This document shows, in pieces, positions 24,901 through 36,300 of a DNA stretch of 64,000 bases (the first letter of the stretch is position 1; each line of letters begins with the position of its first letter). The notes beneath the pieces were generated by a model that saw only the letters and a program-made list of their open reading frames with translations, did not search any database and was not told where the DNA came from. The DNA lies in NCBI GenBank assembly GCA_000310025.1, contig FN648498.1, forward strand, positions 788,099-852,098, in the 5' to 3' direction. Origin of the DNA: Ectocarpus siliculosus (taxonomy: Eukaryota; Sar; Phaeophyceae; Ectocarpales; Ectocarpaceae). A program made the position numbers and the translations under genes.

Positions 24901-27900
24901 CGCAGCATTCCAATCTAGAAGCTTTGGCCAGGCACGCCGCTAGCACTATCATCCTTGCGTATGAGGAGGAAAAGTATTGTCTCCGATGCTGCTGTAGACT
25001 AAAAATGAGCACGAAAGCGAACGGATGACATGCGTCCCAGACCTTGTTCGTGGCTGTTGCACACCGGACCGTCGTTCAGCTAACACTGCTGACGTTACCT
25101 ACCGCAGGGAGGCGAGGCGCAAGGAGAGCAGCGAACGCCCCCCGCGCACCAGCGGAGCCCTCTACCGCTATGGTTCTCCGGATGTTGCGCCTGGTGGAGG
25201 CTCAGGCGTGTCGGAGCATGTCGTGTACGTCAACGCCGATATTCCGGAGGGAGCGCCGGACCCTTTGCAGGTGCACATGAGGACAGAGGGCGAAAGGAGG
25301 AGGTGTTGGTCCTTGTTTCGTGCATGGTCTGGCGAATAGAAATTGTAGGAATGAGACCTGTCGGGGATGGCGTTTGAGAGTTCGCTCCGCTGTTGTCGAC
25401 ACGACAACTTTCTTGTTGTGAGGCTGGAAGCAAGACGTCGAAAGGGAAAGGCCTCGAAGAATTCCCGTACGTAAGCGGGCCGTGCCAAGACATCGACGAA
25501 TACACAAGTTTTTGATTGAAACTCTCTTTATCAGGACGGTAAAATTGTAAAATTGGCCTTCGGTTTTACATTTGCCATGGAAAGGTTGGGTGCGTTGTGA
25601 GAGAAACAGCCGGGGTGCGCGGTATGTGTCTGATATTTGAGCGACCTTTGCCATCGTCGGGCCGAGATTTATTTTCGGCAGGCACCTTGAAAGAGATTTT
25701 GGTTGGGCGCGTAACAAGGTGCCTCAGACACCTACACCAGGATGCAGGTTATTCAACACCTTCAGAACTTGGCGCTCGATTTTCGAATAAAGTGGGTTCC
25801 CAAGCTCGAAGCTCGTGTCAGAGAGAAGGCAACGCTTTCTGTGGGCAAAGCCAACTACACCGCCGCCGCCGCCCTTGCCTCGTTTCCAGTGCTGGCTTTA
25901 TACTGAGGACTCATGCTGTTTTGTTTTTGGCAATGGTTTGTTCAACTCTGCAGGCGCGGTGGAACGCGATGGCTGAGGAATCAGATCGAGACCACGACCG
26001 CGATCGGTCAAGACCTACGCGCTCCTCCGCCGCCTCCTCCACGGCCACCTCCTCCTCCTCGTCCTACAGCAAGAAAGACCCAAGAGAGAAGCACCACACA
26101 CACGAGTCCGCCCCCCGCAACACTAGAGACAGAGACGTAATAGCCTCGTTTCCGACCAACCCCGGCGCCTCGGGGGGCAAGGACAGACACAGCAACGGCG
26201 CTGCGGGAGGAGGGAGAACTGCCGCAAAGGAGAGGAGGGATCAGGCGAGAAATGAGATACGACGCAGCCAGAGCCAGCAACAAGCGGCACTCACCTCATC
26301 AGGAGGAGGAGAAGGAGTCAAGGGTAAGGAAGGCCTTGTCTCAAGCGCGAGAGCGGATGGGGCTGGACGGAACGCGAGAGCACGGGATTTTCCGGATCGC
26401 GGCGGCGGTGAACACGGCGATCGGGAGAAAGGTCGAGGCAGGAAGGCCACCGGTGGCAAAGAGGGTGCCGCTGCCGCCGCCGCCGCCGCCGCCGCCGCGC
26501 TCCTTAGAGAACAAGAGCTAGCGAAAGAGCAAGAGGAGAAGGCAAAGGAGGAGAGGGAGAAGCTCAAGGAGACTAGAAAGGTCCGCGTTGTAGCTAGGGT
26601 TAGATGTGCAGAAACCGTCCTTCTCGCCACCCATCCTTACAAGACTTGGCCTACGTAGGACGGCTTATCCATCGCCGGAAGAACGGAGGGAGACAAAATG
26701 CAAACGATAGTCCCATCATTCAATGTTTATTGTTTTCCTTGCCAACATCTCTAGACTAGCGCTGACAAGGTAGGTACTGCCTCTCGCGTTGCGGTCAGTG
26801 TGTGGGCGACTCTCTCGTCCCATGGTATCTGAGGGTGGTCCGCTCTCGCCGTACACGGTGTTGCATGTATGGCGCGTGTCTATCGCAAACGGCGTTACTC
26901 TTAGTTGTAATGAGGTTTCGTGGTGGGGGGGATGGGGGCTGCAACGAGCTTGCGAGGGGCCTTTGGGGCGGTTCGCGGGGTGTGGTACAAGTCAACTCGT
27001 CATGAACTTGCGGTCCTGTCGCCATCGCGTTGTTGTCGTGGTTGTTGCCGTTGTACTGCTGCTGACGAGAACCCCTGGATATGTTTGAACCCCTTTTACT
27101 CTTGGCTCTACTTGCAAGCCGTTCCCTTCCCTTTTTTTTGTTTCTTGTGTGCGTCCATCCGCCCGCGGCAGGAGCGCAAGAAGATGAAGCGAGGAGGGGG
27201 AGAGGAAGCAGCCGCCGCACTGGCTGGTGGTGCGAGCGGTTACACCGGTTCGGGTGTCAGTGGTGGCGGTGGAGGCATGGGCATGGGCATGGGCATGGGC
27301 ATGACGCCGGGGCGAGTGGTGGTGGACAAGGACGACCATTTGGTGAGAATTACGGATTGGTTCTGCGACACACGATGGAAGAGTTGAGAAATCTGAAGCA
27401 AATAGCACATGCGGTGCTATCTTGCAACCAAAAAGAACGAACAAGAGTTGTATCGCACTGTTCGAGTGTACGCAATTCTGCGTTTGATGTTCGTCAGCAG
27501 CGATCGAATGCTGTTGTAGGAAAGTCGCACCAGTTGGCATCTGGAATGAATGGCAAGCTGGTTTCCCTCGGGATGCAGAGTCGTTGGTCGACCTAACTAA
27601 CGGTTGTGATTGGTGGCAACCGCTTCAGCATCGGGGGCGGGGTGATACGCGGCTCTGTCCCTTGTTGCGTCTCTTTCTGTTCCGCCGGATTTCTGATGGT
27701 ACCCTGGCGGTTTGTTCTGTGTCTTGACCTCCGTTCTGTTCTCCCCCATGCTATCTTCTCATACAGGGCATGAATGTCAACATGTCCGAGTTTGACACGG
27801 CAGAATTTGAGGTCGTCAAGTCCCGCCGTGAGGTTCAGAAGGAGCGCAAGGAGCAGCGGGAACAGGAAGAGAAGGCTGCCGCTCAAAAGGCGATGGCAGA

Positions 27901-30392
27901 CGCCGCCGCTGCGCGCAAGGCCGCACACCAGGCTGCCAGGGGCCAGATTAAGGCCCAGCTCGAACTCAACAAGGCTGAGACGCGGAAGGTGAGTTCTCTG
28001 CTGCTTTGTTTGCACCGAGTCAATCGGAGAAGGGTTGCTCTCCCTCTAAGAATTTCCAACTCACCCAGCTGCTGGCAGCTATGGTAATCTTTTTGTGCTG
28101 CCTAACCCTAACCCCAACCCCATCTGTGGTTACCCTTGAGGCTTCCTGATGATGCAGCTGGAGGAAAACCGCTCGGTAGTATTAGGATTTTGACGTGCGG
28201 GCCTTATATTGCACGGGAATTCGGTTTGGTCCGACACTTCGGCAGGCATCCAGGTGCTGTTCCGTTCCACCTATGCCTTACGGTAGAGAAACCTGTGTAT
28301 CCATCTGTTGTGACTCAGATTTCTTGAGACGGCTTCTCGACTCGGCCATTTCTCTGTTTCTTCGGCGCGTGCAGAAAAATCGTCGTGCAAACGTGCGTAG
28401 CTTGTTCGCCTCTCACCGTTCCTCGCGGTCGCGTTTATGTCCCCCCGCCTTGTTCCAGAGACGAGCGGAGGTGAAAGCGAAGGCCAAAGTGGCCAAGGAT
28501 GCCGCCAAAGCTGCGGCTGCGGCCGCCACCATCGCCAGTATGTCCGAACAGGTTAGGCGGTCTGACCAAGAGGCGTCGTCGAGGGAAAAGGCCAACGCGA
28601 GCACTCATGGACCACCTGCCCAGGCAGCGACGACCGGCTCCGCTCCCGTAGCCTCCGTGAAGAAGCAAGACAACGGTAAATCCCCAGAAGTTACGACGGC
28701 AGTAGCAGCGGCGGCAGCAGCACAACCTTCGGCCCCTGCCAGCTCCGTACCCTCCCGTGCGGGTCACTCTAACGCCAGGCCTGACGGAGCGTCCCCTGCC
28801 GAACCAGCGTCAAGCCCAAAGATGACGCAATCCAGCAAACCGGCTGTCGTCCTACCCCCGCTTTCACCGGCTAAGACCACGCGTCCACTGTCCCCAGCGA
28901 TTCAGTTTGGAAGCGTGGGCGCAGACGATGACGCGGGATGGTCTGCGACGCCGAAGAACAAGGGTAAAGCACTCGTTGACTCTGCAGGCGCCTGCGCCGA
29001 GAGCGGGGGGAGGGTGGCGGACGGGGAGCGGTCCGGGCCGCGAGCATTTGGTCCAGAAACTACGCCGGAAGTCTGCGCTCCGTCGAGAAACGGCGAAGCT
29101 GGGCCTTCCTCGAGCGCCTCGAAGAGCCGCCACGATGCCCCGAGGCCGAACGTCCCGCGACCAAGCGACAAGTCACCACCGCTGGGCGAAGGTGCCCTCC
29201 CGGAAGTCGGCGTGGTCGAGCCTACTCGAGAGGTTGGTCTCAACCCACCTAGCAAGCAGCAACAGCCGGCGAGCAACTTGAGCGGAAAAAACGACAAGCA
29301 GGGTGAACGAAACGGAAAGGGTGAGGCCGAAAGCGCGCACTCTGACGATCGCGGTGGTGGGAAAGAAACGGAAAACGATACCCGTGCTAGTGCTAGTCCT
29401 CCTACGTCCTCTCCGTCTGGTGTACAGCAGCCCGCGGTGAACCCAAGCTCGCAGTCGACCTCGCACGGGCGGCCACCCCCGGTGGCGAAGGGACTTCTCA
29501 GCTCGCCTAGCCTAGCGGGCTCGATCCCAGCTCCTCACACTCACGCCTCGTGGAAGCCATTGCCAGTGGGCCTGGCCTCCGCCGTGTTGTCAACCGGGAA
29601 CGGCGTAGCAGCTGTTGGTGCCGCAGCGGGGGGAAACAACAATAAACCCCTCAACAAGAACAGTGAGTGGGCGTCAGGCAGGGGGGGGTATAACGGGTTC
29701 GGTGCCGGCGGGAGTGGTCATGGAGAGCAACAAGGACCAGGAAACTTTGGGCAGAATAACGTTTCCACTGCGCTCGGCGCCACGCCCCCCGTTTACGGCT
29801 TCGGCGGACCGCAACGCGGCAACTTCGGGCCGAACAGCGCTCCCGCTGCGCTGGGAGCCGCCGGATGGAACACGGCGTCTGTATTGAAGCCCCTTCAAAA
29901 CGGAGGTGTGGTTGGGATGCTAGGTGCCAATGGCGGCGGGAACAGTGTCGGAGGGCGGCTGAGGTCAGCCCCAGAAGCCTTCGGATTGGGTGCAGGCCCG
30001 AGCCAAGTCATACCTCGCACGGGATACGGGAGACTAGCGCCAAGGCCGCCGGCCATGGTCCGGGGCGCGAACGGCGGCCGCGATGGTAGCCCTGGACAGC
30101 CGCATAACAGGGCAAACGATCCCGGTCAGACTGCGAGGTTGGCAACGTCCGTGGCCGGTGGTATGGCCGGAGGCCCCTTCGGAGGCTTCGTCCTGGGACA
30201 TCATTCCCCTGGCGCGCGTCAACCGCCGATACCTCCGGGTGGCATCCCGGCGTGGACGGGGGGATTTCCTCAGGCGGGAGGTGGCAGCCCGGGGGGAGCT
30301 AGAATGACAGGTGTTAGTGGGGGCGCCAGCCCTCCTGTTGTTCAGCAGACTCCGTCGCCAAAGCCGCAGCACCAACAACAACAGCCTCACAC

Positions 30393-30455
<63 letters not shown>

Positions 30456-31436
30456 ATTCTACGGCTCCTTCGCTGGCGGCGTTGCTCCGCCAGGAAGCAC
30501 CGGTCTCATGGTTCCCTCTACCCAGCCCACCATGCAAGTCGCCGGGTGGCAGCAGCCAGCGTCACGGCACGTCGTCACTAGCGTCGTCGCCACAGCGGCA
30601 GCGGCGGCAAGCAATCCCCCGCCAACCATGGCAGAAGGCGGAAACTCGGGCCTTGCCGCAGAGGCCGCACCCTTCATCCCGGCAGGAGCTATGGGGGTTG
30701 GAAGCCCGGCTATGTGGGGGATGGCGGGACCGCAACCTCAGCAACAGGCGACCGGTGTGGGTGCCGCTTCTCCAGGAGCGGCACCGGTAAACGCGATAAA
30801 CCCAATAATGCTGACCCCGCCGACGATGGGGGGCCAAGGTGTGAACTTTGTTGCCTCAGCCGTTCCGCCCGGACGGCCGACTCCGTCCCCGGCGAGGTTT
30901 GCTACGCAGCAAGGTTTGCAGCAGGTTCAGCAGCAACAGCATCCGCAACAACAGCAACCGGTACGAAACTTGCTGCACGTATCTTGATGTGCCCTGTAGC
31001 GTGCAATGAATACTTGTGTCGCACGGTCTTGTCAGCTTTCTCGAGTCGAGAGGTGATTCCGAAGTTTTTCGTATTTTCCACTTGCACGTGGCAATATCCT
31101 AGAAGTTTCCCCAGTATTGCTCAGGTTTGGAATGCAATACAACCAGACACAGGTGGGCTCTTTCGACCCGCGTAGGTATCGAATTGTGCCTTGTATGTTT
31201 GTTTCGTACGGAGCACAGCATTGCTAGTGGCGGCACCAGTGTTTGTCGGCATCGTCCTAGTTTGGGCATACACCCCGGTACGTTTTGGATGCAACAGCCG
31301 GGACCCCACAGGAAGACAGAAGGCCACACACAGTTTCTCTTTTCATGGCATGCTATTTATGATAAGTGTCCGATTGCGGCCCGCCGCGTGCCACGCCCCA
31401 CGCTCTCCCTGCCCAACTACCGCAGCTTTATCAACT

Positions 31437-31471
<35 letters not shown>

Positions 31472-31914
31472 GGCTGATAGCCGGGACGCGGGGTATGGTT
31501 CCTGCACAAAGCAGCCACCCGCGGCCTCCTAGAGGCGCACAAGGTTCTGGGCCCAGGCCTTCCCATGGTAGCCCTTCGGGTGGCTGGGGAGCGGCAGGCA
31601 AAGTTCATAGCGTCGCGGTCAGAGGGACAGCAGTACCAACTTCCACCTCATCGAGGAGGCCAACTGGCACCGCGATGCATGGAAGAGGAAGCCCGGGTAG
31701 GCCAGGAAACGGAGGTGGTACCTCTGGGGGTGGCACAGCAGCACAGAACGTCGGGTCCTCGACAGCTGCTGCGGGTAAGAGGGCCAAGAAGACCAATTCG
31801 CAGGCGTTGTATGTCCCGAAAAGGTCGACGCCCCGTGGACCTGGGTCACAAAGCAATGCGCAGCCAAATGCTGGGTCTGCTTCCGTTGCCGCTGTGCCTG
31901 CCGCGGGCTCGTGA
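15824..31914 (+). CDS. BAT2-N domain (PRRC2/MOS1-like) giant low-complexity protein
   Basis: PRRC2/BAT2 and plant MOS1 are large disordered proteins tied to RNA metabolism and stress granules. Exons: 15824-15958, 17007-17238, 17550-18030, 19014-20017, 20376-21458, 21944-22504, 23164-23847, 24367-24464, 25108-25270, 25954-26580, 27172-27342, 27767-27988, 28459-30960, 31426-31914. Phases agree throughout; most introns are phase 0. At least 2,816 residues result. The family signature is N-terminal: [14 protein letters not shown], then after a Gly-rich linker [17 protein letters not shown] and [12 protein letters not shown], matching the PRRC2 pattern of (N/P)LPSLKAENKG followed by VPKDGTGW. Next come RGG/Gly-rich stretches, the motif [14 protein letters not shown] (near 21420), charged coiled-coil exons, [16 protein letters not shown] (near 27810), and a long Pro/Gly/Gln tail. 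The first coding exon is not fixed. The start of the exon at 23164 and the junction 30960/31426 are the least certain; small exons could be missing between the last two. Confidence 0.78.
18902..18936 (+). repeat. (CT)n microsatellite in intron
   Basis: This is an uninterrupted dinucleotide run, about 75 bp before the acceptor of the 19014 exon. It lies in the intron of the BAT2-like gene and may act as an extended pyrimidine tract. Confidence 0.9.
21332..21360 (+). repeat. (GATCAT)n coding repeat, His-Asp run
   Basis: Tandem hexamers encode an alternating Asp-His tract in the fifth listed exon of the BAT2-like gene, followed by Arg-Asp-Trp. Alternating His/Asp can bind divalent metal, but no function is shown. 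The DNA is also a run of overlapping GATC sites. Confidence 0.85.
21841..21866 (+). repeat. (AC)n microsatellite in intron
   Basis: Thirteen AC units lie in the intron before the exon starting at 21944 of the BAT2-like gene. Confidence 0.9.
27275..27303 (+). repeat. (GGCATG)n coding repeat, Gly-Met run
   Basis: About five hexamers encode alternating Met-Gly in the short exon 27172-27342 of the BAT2-like gene. It is one of several low-complexity expansions in this protein. Confidence 0.85.
28101..28121 (-). repeat. Short interstitial telomere-like repeat
   Basis: An intronic run of CCTAACCC-type units with one degenerate copy resembles TTAGGG-type telomeric repeat on the minus strand. About three units are present. 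It is too short to be a telomere and may be chance or a relic of double-strand break repair. Confidence 0.45.
30394..30453 (+). repeat. (CAG)20 microsatellite coding poly-Gln
   Basis: Twenty uninterrupted CAG codons lie in the long exon 28459-30960 of the BAT2-like gene, just after a Gln/His/Pro-rich stretch. The purity suggests recent length change. Confidence 0.95.
31438..31470 (+). repeat. (CAG)11 microsatellite coding poly-Gln
   Basis: Eleven CAG codons lie at the start of the last exon of the BAT2-like gene, a few codons after the 31425 acceptor. Confidence 0.92.
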
Positions 31915-33336
31915 CGTGAATGCCTGTTAGATACACCCGATTTTCGGCGAAACATGAGAGCTTAAGTGTTTTTTCGCGGGCGCTGTTGTATGTGTTGTAG
32001 AGCCGGGTGCGTGGCTGTGGCGGATAATTCATTGCGCCATTCCTTGCGCTCGTGAAAAGTATGCAAAGTAAACTGGTGTCAAAAATAAGTTTAGGGGGCG
32101 GGGAAGAGAAGTGAGTGTTGGTTTTTTTTTCGATTTTTCATCGTGCCGGTGCTTCGCGAGTCCGTTTTTCTAATTAACTGAGGGTGTGGGAAGGTTGTGT
32201 CCGGACGATGTGGTGTGGTTTTGCGAAGCCTTCTGGATTGGAACGTTTCTTTCGCGGCCCACACGCCAGCTAGCGGTAGTCTATGCCTGGGCCGGGCGAG
32301 GTAGAGGGATCTGGGATCTTGCACAACGCTGGCCGGAAATACAAAGGTATATTGTAGACGTTCCGTTTTTTGAAGCACACGCACGCGTGCGTTGGATGAA
32401 TTAAATCATACACATACATTCGTCATTGCCGGCCATGCGCGGTGAGAAGGGGGCGCTGATTCTCGTCAAACCACACATCGCTCTACGCCTGCGGGCAGGC
32501 TTGGTCCCCCCAAGCAAAAAAAAACACAACCACATTTATTTCTTCACAACAGTAGACTATACTATTTATTTAGTACATGCAACAAGGCTGGCTGTGGTCG
32601 GCATGGCCCGGGACGCTCGAAACTTCACCTCGAGTTCCCAAACTCGGTCAACCAGGTTGTTGCGGAGCGACATGGCACGCTACCGATGGTGACAGTGCCG
32701 AAATCTCGGGCGGCGAGATTCCGAGAGCTACACCGCCTCTCAGCCTTTAGCCTGCTCCAATTATTTTCGTTTTCTGTATGCACGAAAGAAAGAAAATAAA
32801 TGCAGACATACCAAGAGTTCTTCTGTTGTTGTTGTTGTTGTTGTCTCCACATTAAAAACTGTTCCGTTCTCTCTGCCCAGACCTTCTTCTGTCTGTACTA
32901 GTCTAACACTTGACGGGGTCGATTCCCGTGGTCACGGGCTAACCTACCCAAGAAAGGTATACGAATTTATAAAAGTAAATGGACCCGAAGGGTCCATCTT
33001 CTGTGGTGCAGGCTAAATAAAGTAAAATTCGAAAGACTTTCCATAGTTCAACTGAGGGAAACGCTGGTACAGTAGGTCGTACTCCGGGGTACGTATACAC
33101 AAGCACATGTCCACCATATTCTGCTATAGAGTATAGACTACACACACACACAGGGAGGATGCGTATTTCAAATTTCAAAGGTACAAGATATACCATTTTG
33201 GAGTTCCGGTTCGCATGAAACCGAAATATTTCATCCGGTCGTCTCTCTATAAAACCTTGACGAGCGGCAAGCGAGCACGGAAATTAAAAGCGAGCGGCCG
33301 CATGGATGGCAGCCGCGTAGAACAACATGTGGCACC
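31915..33336. other. Intergenic region
   Basis: This stretch holds the presumed 3' UTR of the BAT2-like gene and the promoter region of the next + gene. It contains one copy of the dispersed (GTT)n-headed repeat at about 32824-33000. I see no coding exon. Confidence 0.5.
32824..33000 (+). repeat. Dispersed repeat copy A with (GTT)n head
   Basis: It starts with a GTT run, then a conserved TCTCCACATTAAAAAC block and CGGGGTCGATTCCCGTGGTCAC, and ends near TGGACCCGAAGGGTCC. The same order of blocks recurs at 44696-44897, with partial copies at 44914-45005 and 45737-45850. The GGTCGATTCCC part resembles a polymerase III B-box, so a SINE origin is possible. Confidence 0.7.
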
Positions 33337-36300
33337 ATGACAGTACTAGCATGCCCAGCAATGGGTGCTTCTCCGCTCAGAACGAGGATTCGTCCTATCA
33401 AGGATCAGGATGTACAGGTGAGGTCGATCATCTGTCTGTGTAGAAACGCCTGTAGTCGTCTAGACTACTGCTGTCCAGTGCGTTGTTACAATAATAGCAG
33501 ACAAGCTGCCCGGATCTCTCTATCCATCCAGCTGTATCCCCAAACAGGAGCAGGTTCCCATGCTGTCGAAGTATCTGCTGGGCTGTGCGTGTGATTGAGC
33601 TGTGCACTTTGCTCATTGTCGTTGGACCCACCCGAAAGAAGTGGGAAACCCAGTGACGCAAGCGGGATACATGCATAAGCTGCCAGACTACTCTACGAGA
33701 CTAGACTATTCATCCAAGCCCGGGTGTGCCCTTGAATTCCCTCCTGTCTATGTACCGAACGTGTAAACTCTGTAATTCATAACCTGTGCTCGACGGTGGC
33801 GACAAAATTAGGAAGAAAATTGTATGAGATTGAGCCTCGACCCAGAGTTGACGTTTCTTGTCTCCGGGCACCCACTGGATGCGCACAATTGTATGACAAT
33901 ACTGCTGTGTGAAGTATTTACAAACGTTTTGCGTTGTGCACGTTCGGTACATGTTCTCTACTAACAACTTGGCAAAAGGTCGCGCAGGAGTCCCCACCTC
34001 CGCCAACATTCACCGTTCCGGCTTTCCGTCCTCGGAAGCACCGCGGCGGAGAAAGCTCGCTCCTCAAAGACGCCTACCCGTCGGGCTTCTGCAGGCCCCC
34101 GCAGAATCGCCCACTACCGGCAACAACAACGACAACAGCAACCGATACCAGAAGCACAAGAAGAAAAATGGTTTGGTTGAGTGGACCACCTCGTCAAGAC
34201 CTTCTGCACGAATCAAAGCATGTCGGAGTTCCTCCGTGTGGCGTGGCCTCAAGCAGACGGATCCTGAAAAGCACCCGGGTGGTTATCGGAGCCCCCGACG
34301 TAGTCGACACCGTCGGCAGTGAGCTCGTGCAGTTTGGTCCAGGTTTTTCCATAGGCCCTGCGGAACACTATTCGCCGAGAAGATGCACCCTTACACCCGA
34401 CCGCCCAAGGCCTCGAACACCAACAACTCCGATCTCTCCCTCGCGAATGACCATCGACGGGTCCACCCTCTTGGGACGAAGCAGTTTGCTGGTGGAGCCT
34501 AGAGCCGTCGACCGTCAGAACCAACGGCCAGGGTTGAAGATAAGACCGCCAAGTGAAGACAATATCTACCACATGTACGATATGGAAGGGCATAAGGGGG
34601 TTCGTCCCACTACGGCAGATAGGAACCAAGCATCCGCGGGGCCGGAACCGTGGCCATTCCCCTGTGACAAGCTTACCGAGCGCTCTTCTAGGCCTGGCAC
34701 GACGGCCCAGGTACAGGAAACAGCGTCTTGGAATAGAGGAGACCCTGGTGATGATGTATTTGCAGCTCCACATGCGAGCGATTGTGGACATGACGGGCGG
34801 ACTTTGGGCCGTGATGACGAAGCTGAGACGGCAGCGGCGGGGGCAGACCAGCAGACCCAAAGCGCATCGCAGCTGTCGACACCACGTGTGCATCACGTAG
34901 ACAACGAGAACAACACGTCGGAACATGGTGCCGTCAATACCCCTGACGCAAGAGGTCAAACTCCCACAGAAAAACCTAAGCTTAGGATAGAGGACTGCCG
35001 GAACGAGAGGGTTGGCAGAAGCCAGGAGGAAGTCGAGCTAGGCAACGAAGACGAACTCCTGGATGGAGGGAAAACAGGAGAAGCATGGGCGGTCGATGGA
35101 AAAGATGACCCCTCCGTTTGGAGTGGCGACCGCAGCGGGGGCATACTTGCATCAGTCACAACGAATGGCAACTCGGCAGTCTGTAGCTCGTCAATTAGGG
35201 ATGACATCTCCGTAGAGCACGTGTCGGCACAGCGGAGCAGCTCAACTCTAGATACCGGGCTTTATCGCGGAATTCTATCCAAGGATGCCACCGATATCTT
35301 AAGATTCCACTTGGAGTCGAAAAACAAGCCGTCCGGCAACGCTGAAGCTTGCTTTTCGGCCAGTTGCGATGCGCTGGCAGGAGATACGTCGTCGTTGATA
35401 TCGCAGGTGAGAACCTACTGTAGGAATGACCTGAAGGTATCGTAGGAAGCAATTGAAAAACCTTCCGTCGGGCATCTTCCTATTAAAACTCCTACCGACC
35501 ACACCCCATCCACGCTCCGCTAAAAACTAAAGCAACTCTTGACGGTCTCCGTGCACACATACATGTACAGCTTCTGGACAATCCGCTTGCAGCCCGGGAT
35601 CGAGAATACTCCGCGCTATTCCGCCTGCCCTCCATAGACCGGTCGCCCGAGATGTGCTTCGTGAGGACAAAGAGTGACGTTATTCTGGCCGTGGTGAGGA
35701 AGAAGGAGCTCCTCGAATGCGACGATGATGCCGGCCTTCGGAACCTCAAGACAGCCGCATGCCCTGTCCGGATACAGGTGATGCCGGGGGAGTTGTGCAC
35801 TAGGCCAACGAAATCGAACCCCCGAACGGTGTGGGTCTATTGGTTCTATCTATGTTTCGAGGGTGTTATCCCACCTACGGCAATTTACTTATGGCACAAC
35901 TTGTGGTCCCTGCCGTGACGGACCAGAGGTTTGCCAACGACCCGGATATATCAACCACATGTTTTGAACACGGCTCGTTGTTCAGTTCCACAGGATCATA
36001 AATGACTTGCTTTCCGCTCCTGCTGCGTTCCCCCCCACAAAGCAGGCAAGACTAGGTAAATTACCCGAGCATGAACATGGTATTTACAGAACATGGTCTC
36101 GTACCAGGTTATGGCTCTTGTCACACCGTCGGGACAGACGCCGCCTAGTAGCATGATATGCATCTATGGTAGACAAAATATTGCCTTGCCTAGTGAGAGA
36201 ACCCGAATCCTACTCAGTGATGCGGGTATCGTCTAGTATGTGTCTTGTCAGGTACTCGTGAAAAGTAGCCTCATGACCGTCGCTGAAAGAGACGATCACC

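Noticed and set aside
34249-34959. 236-residue minus-strand frame
   Set aside because: Antisense to the large second exon of the 33.3-38.4 kb gene. It shows no family resemblance.
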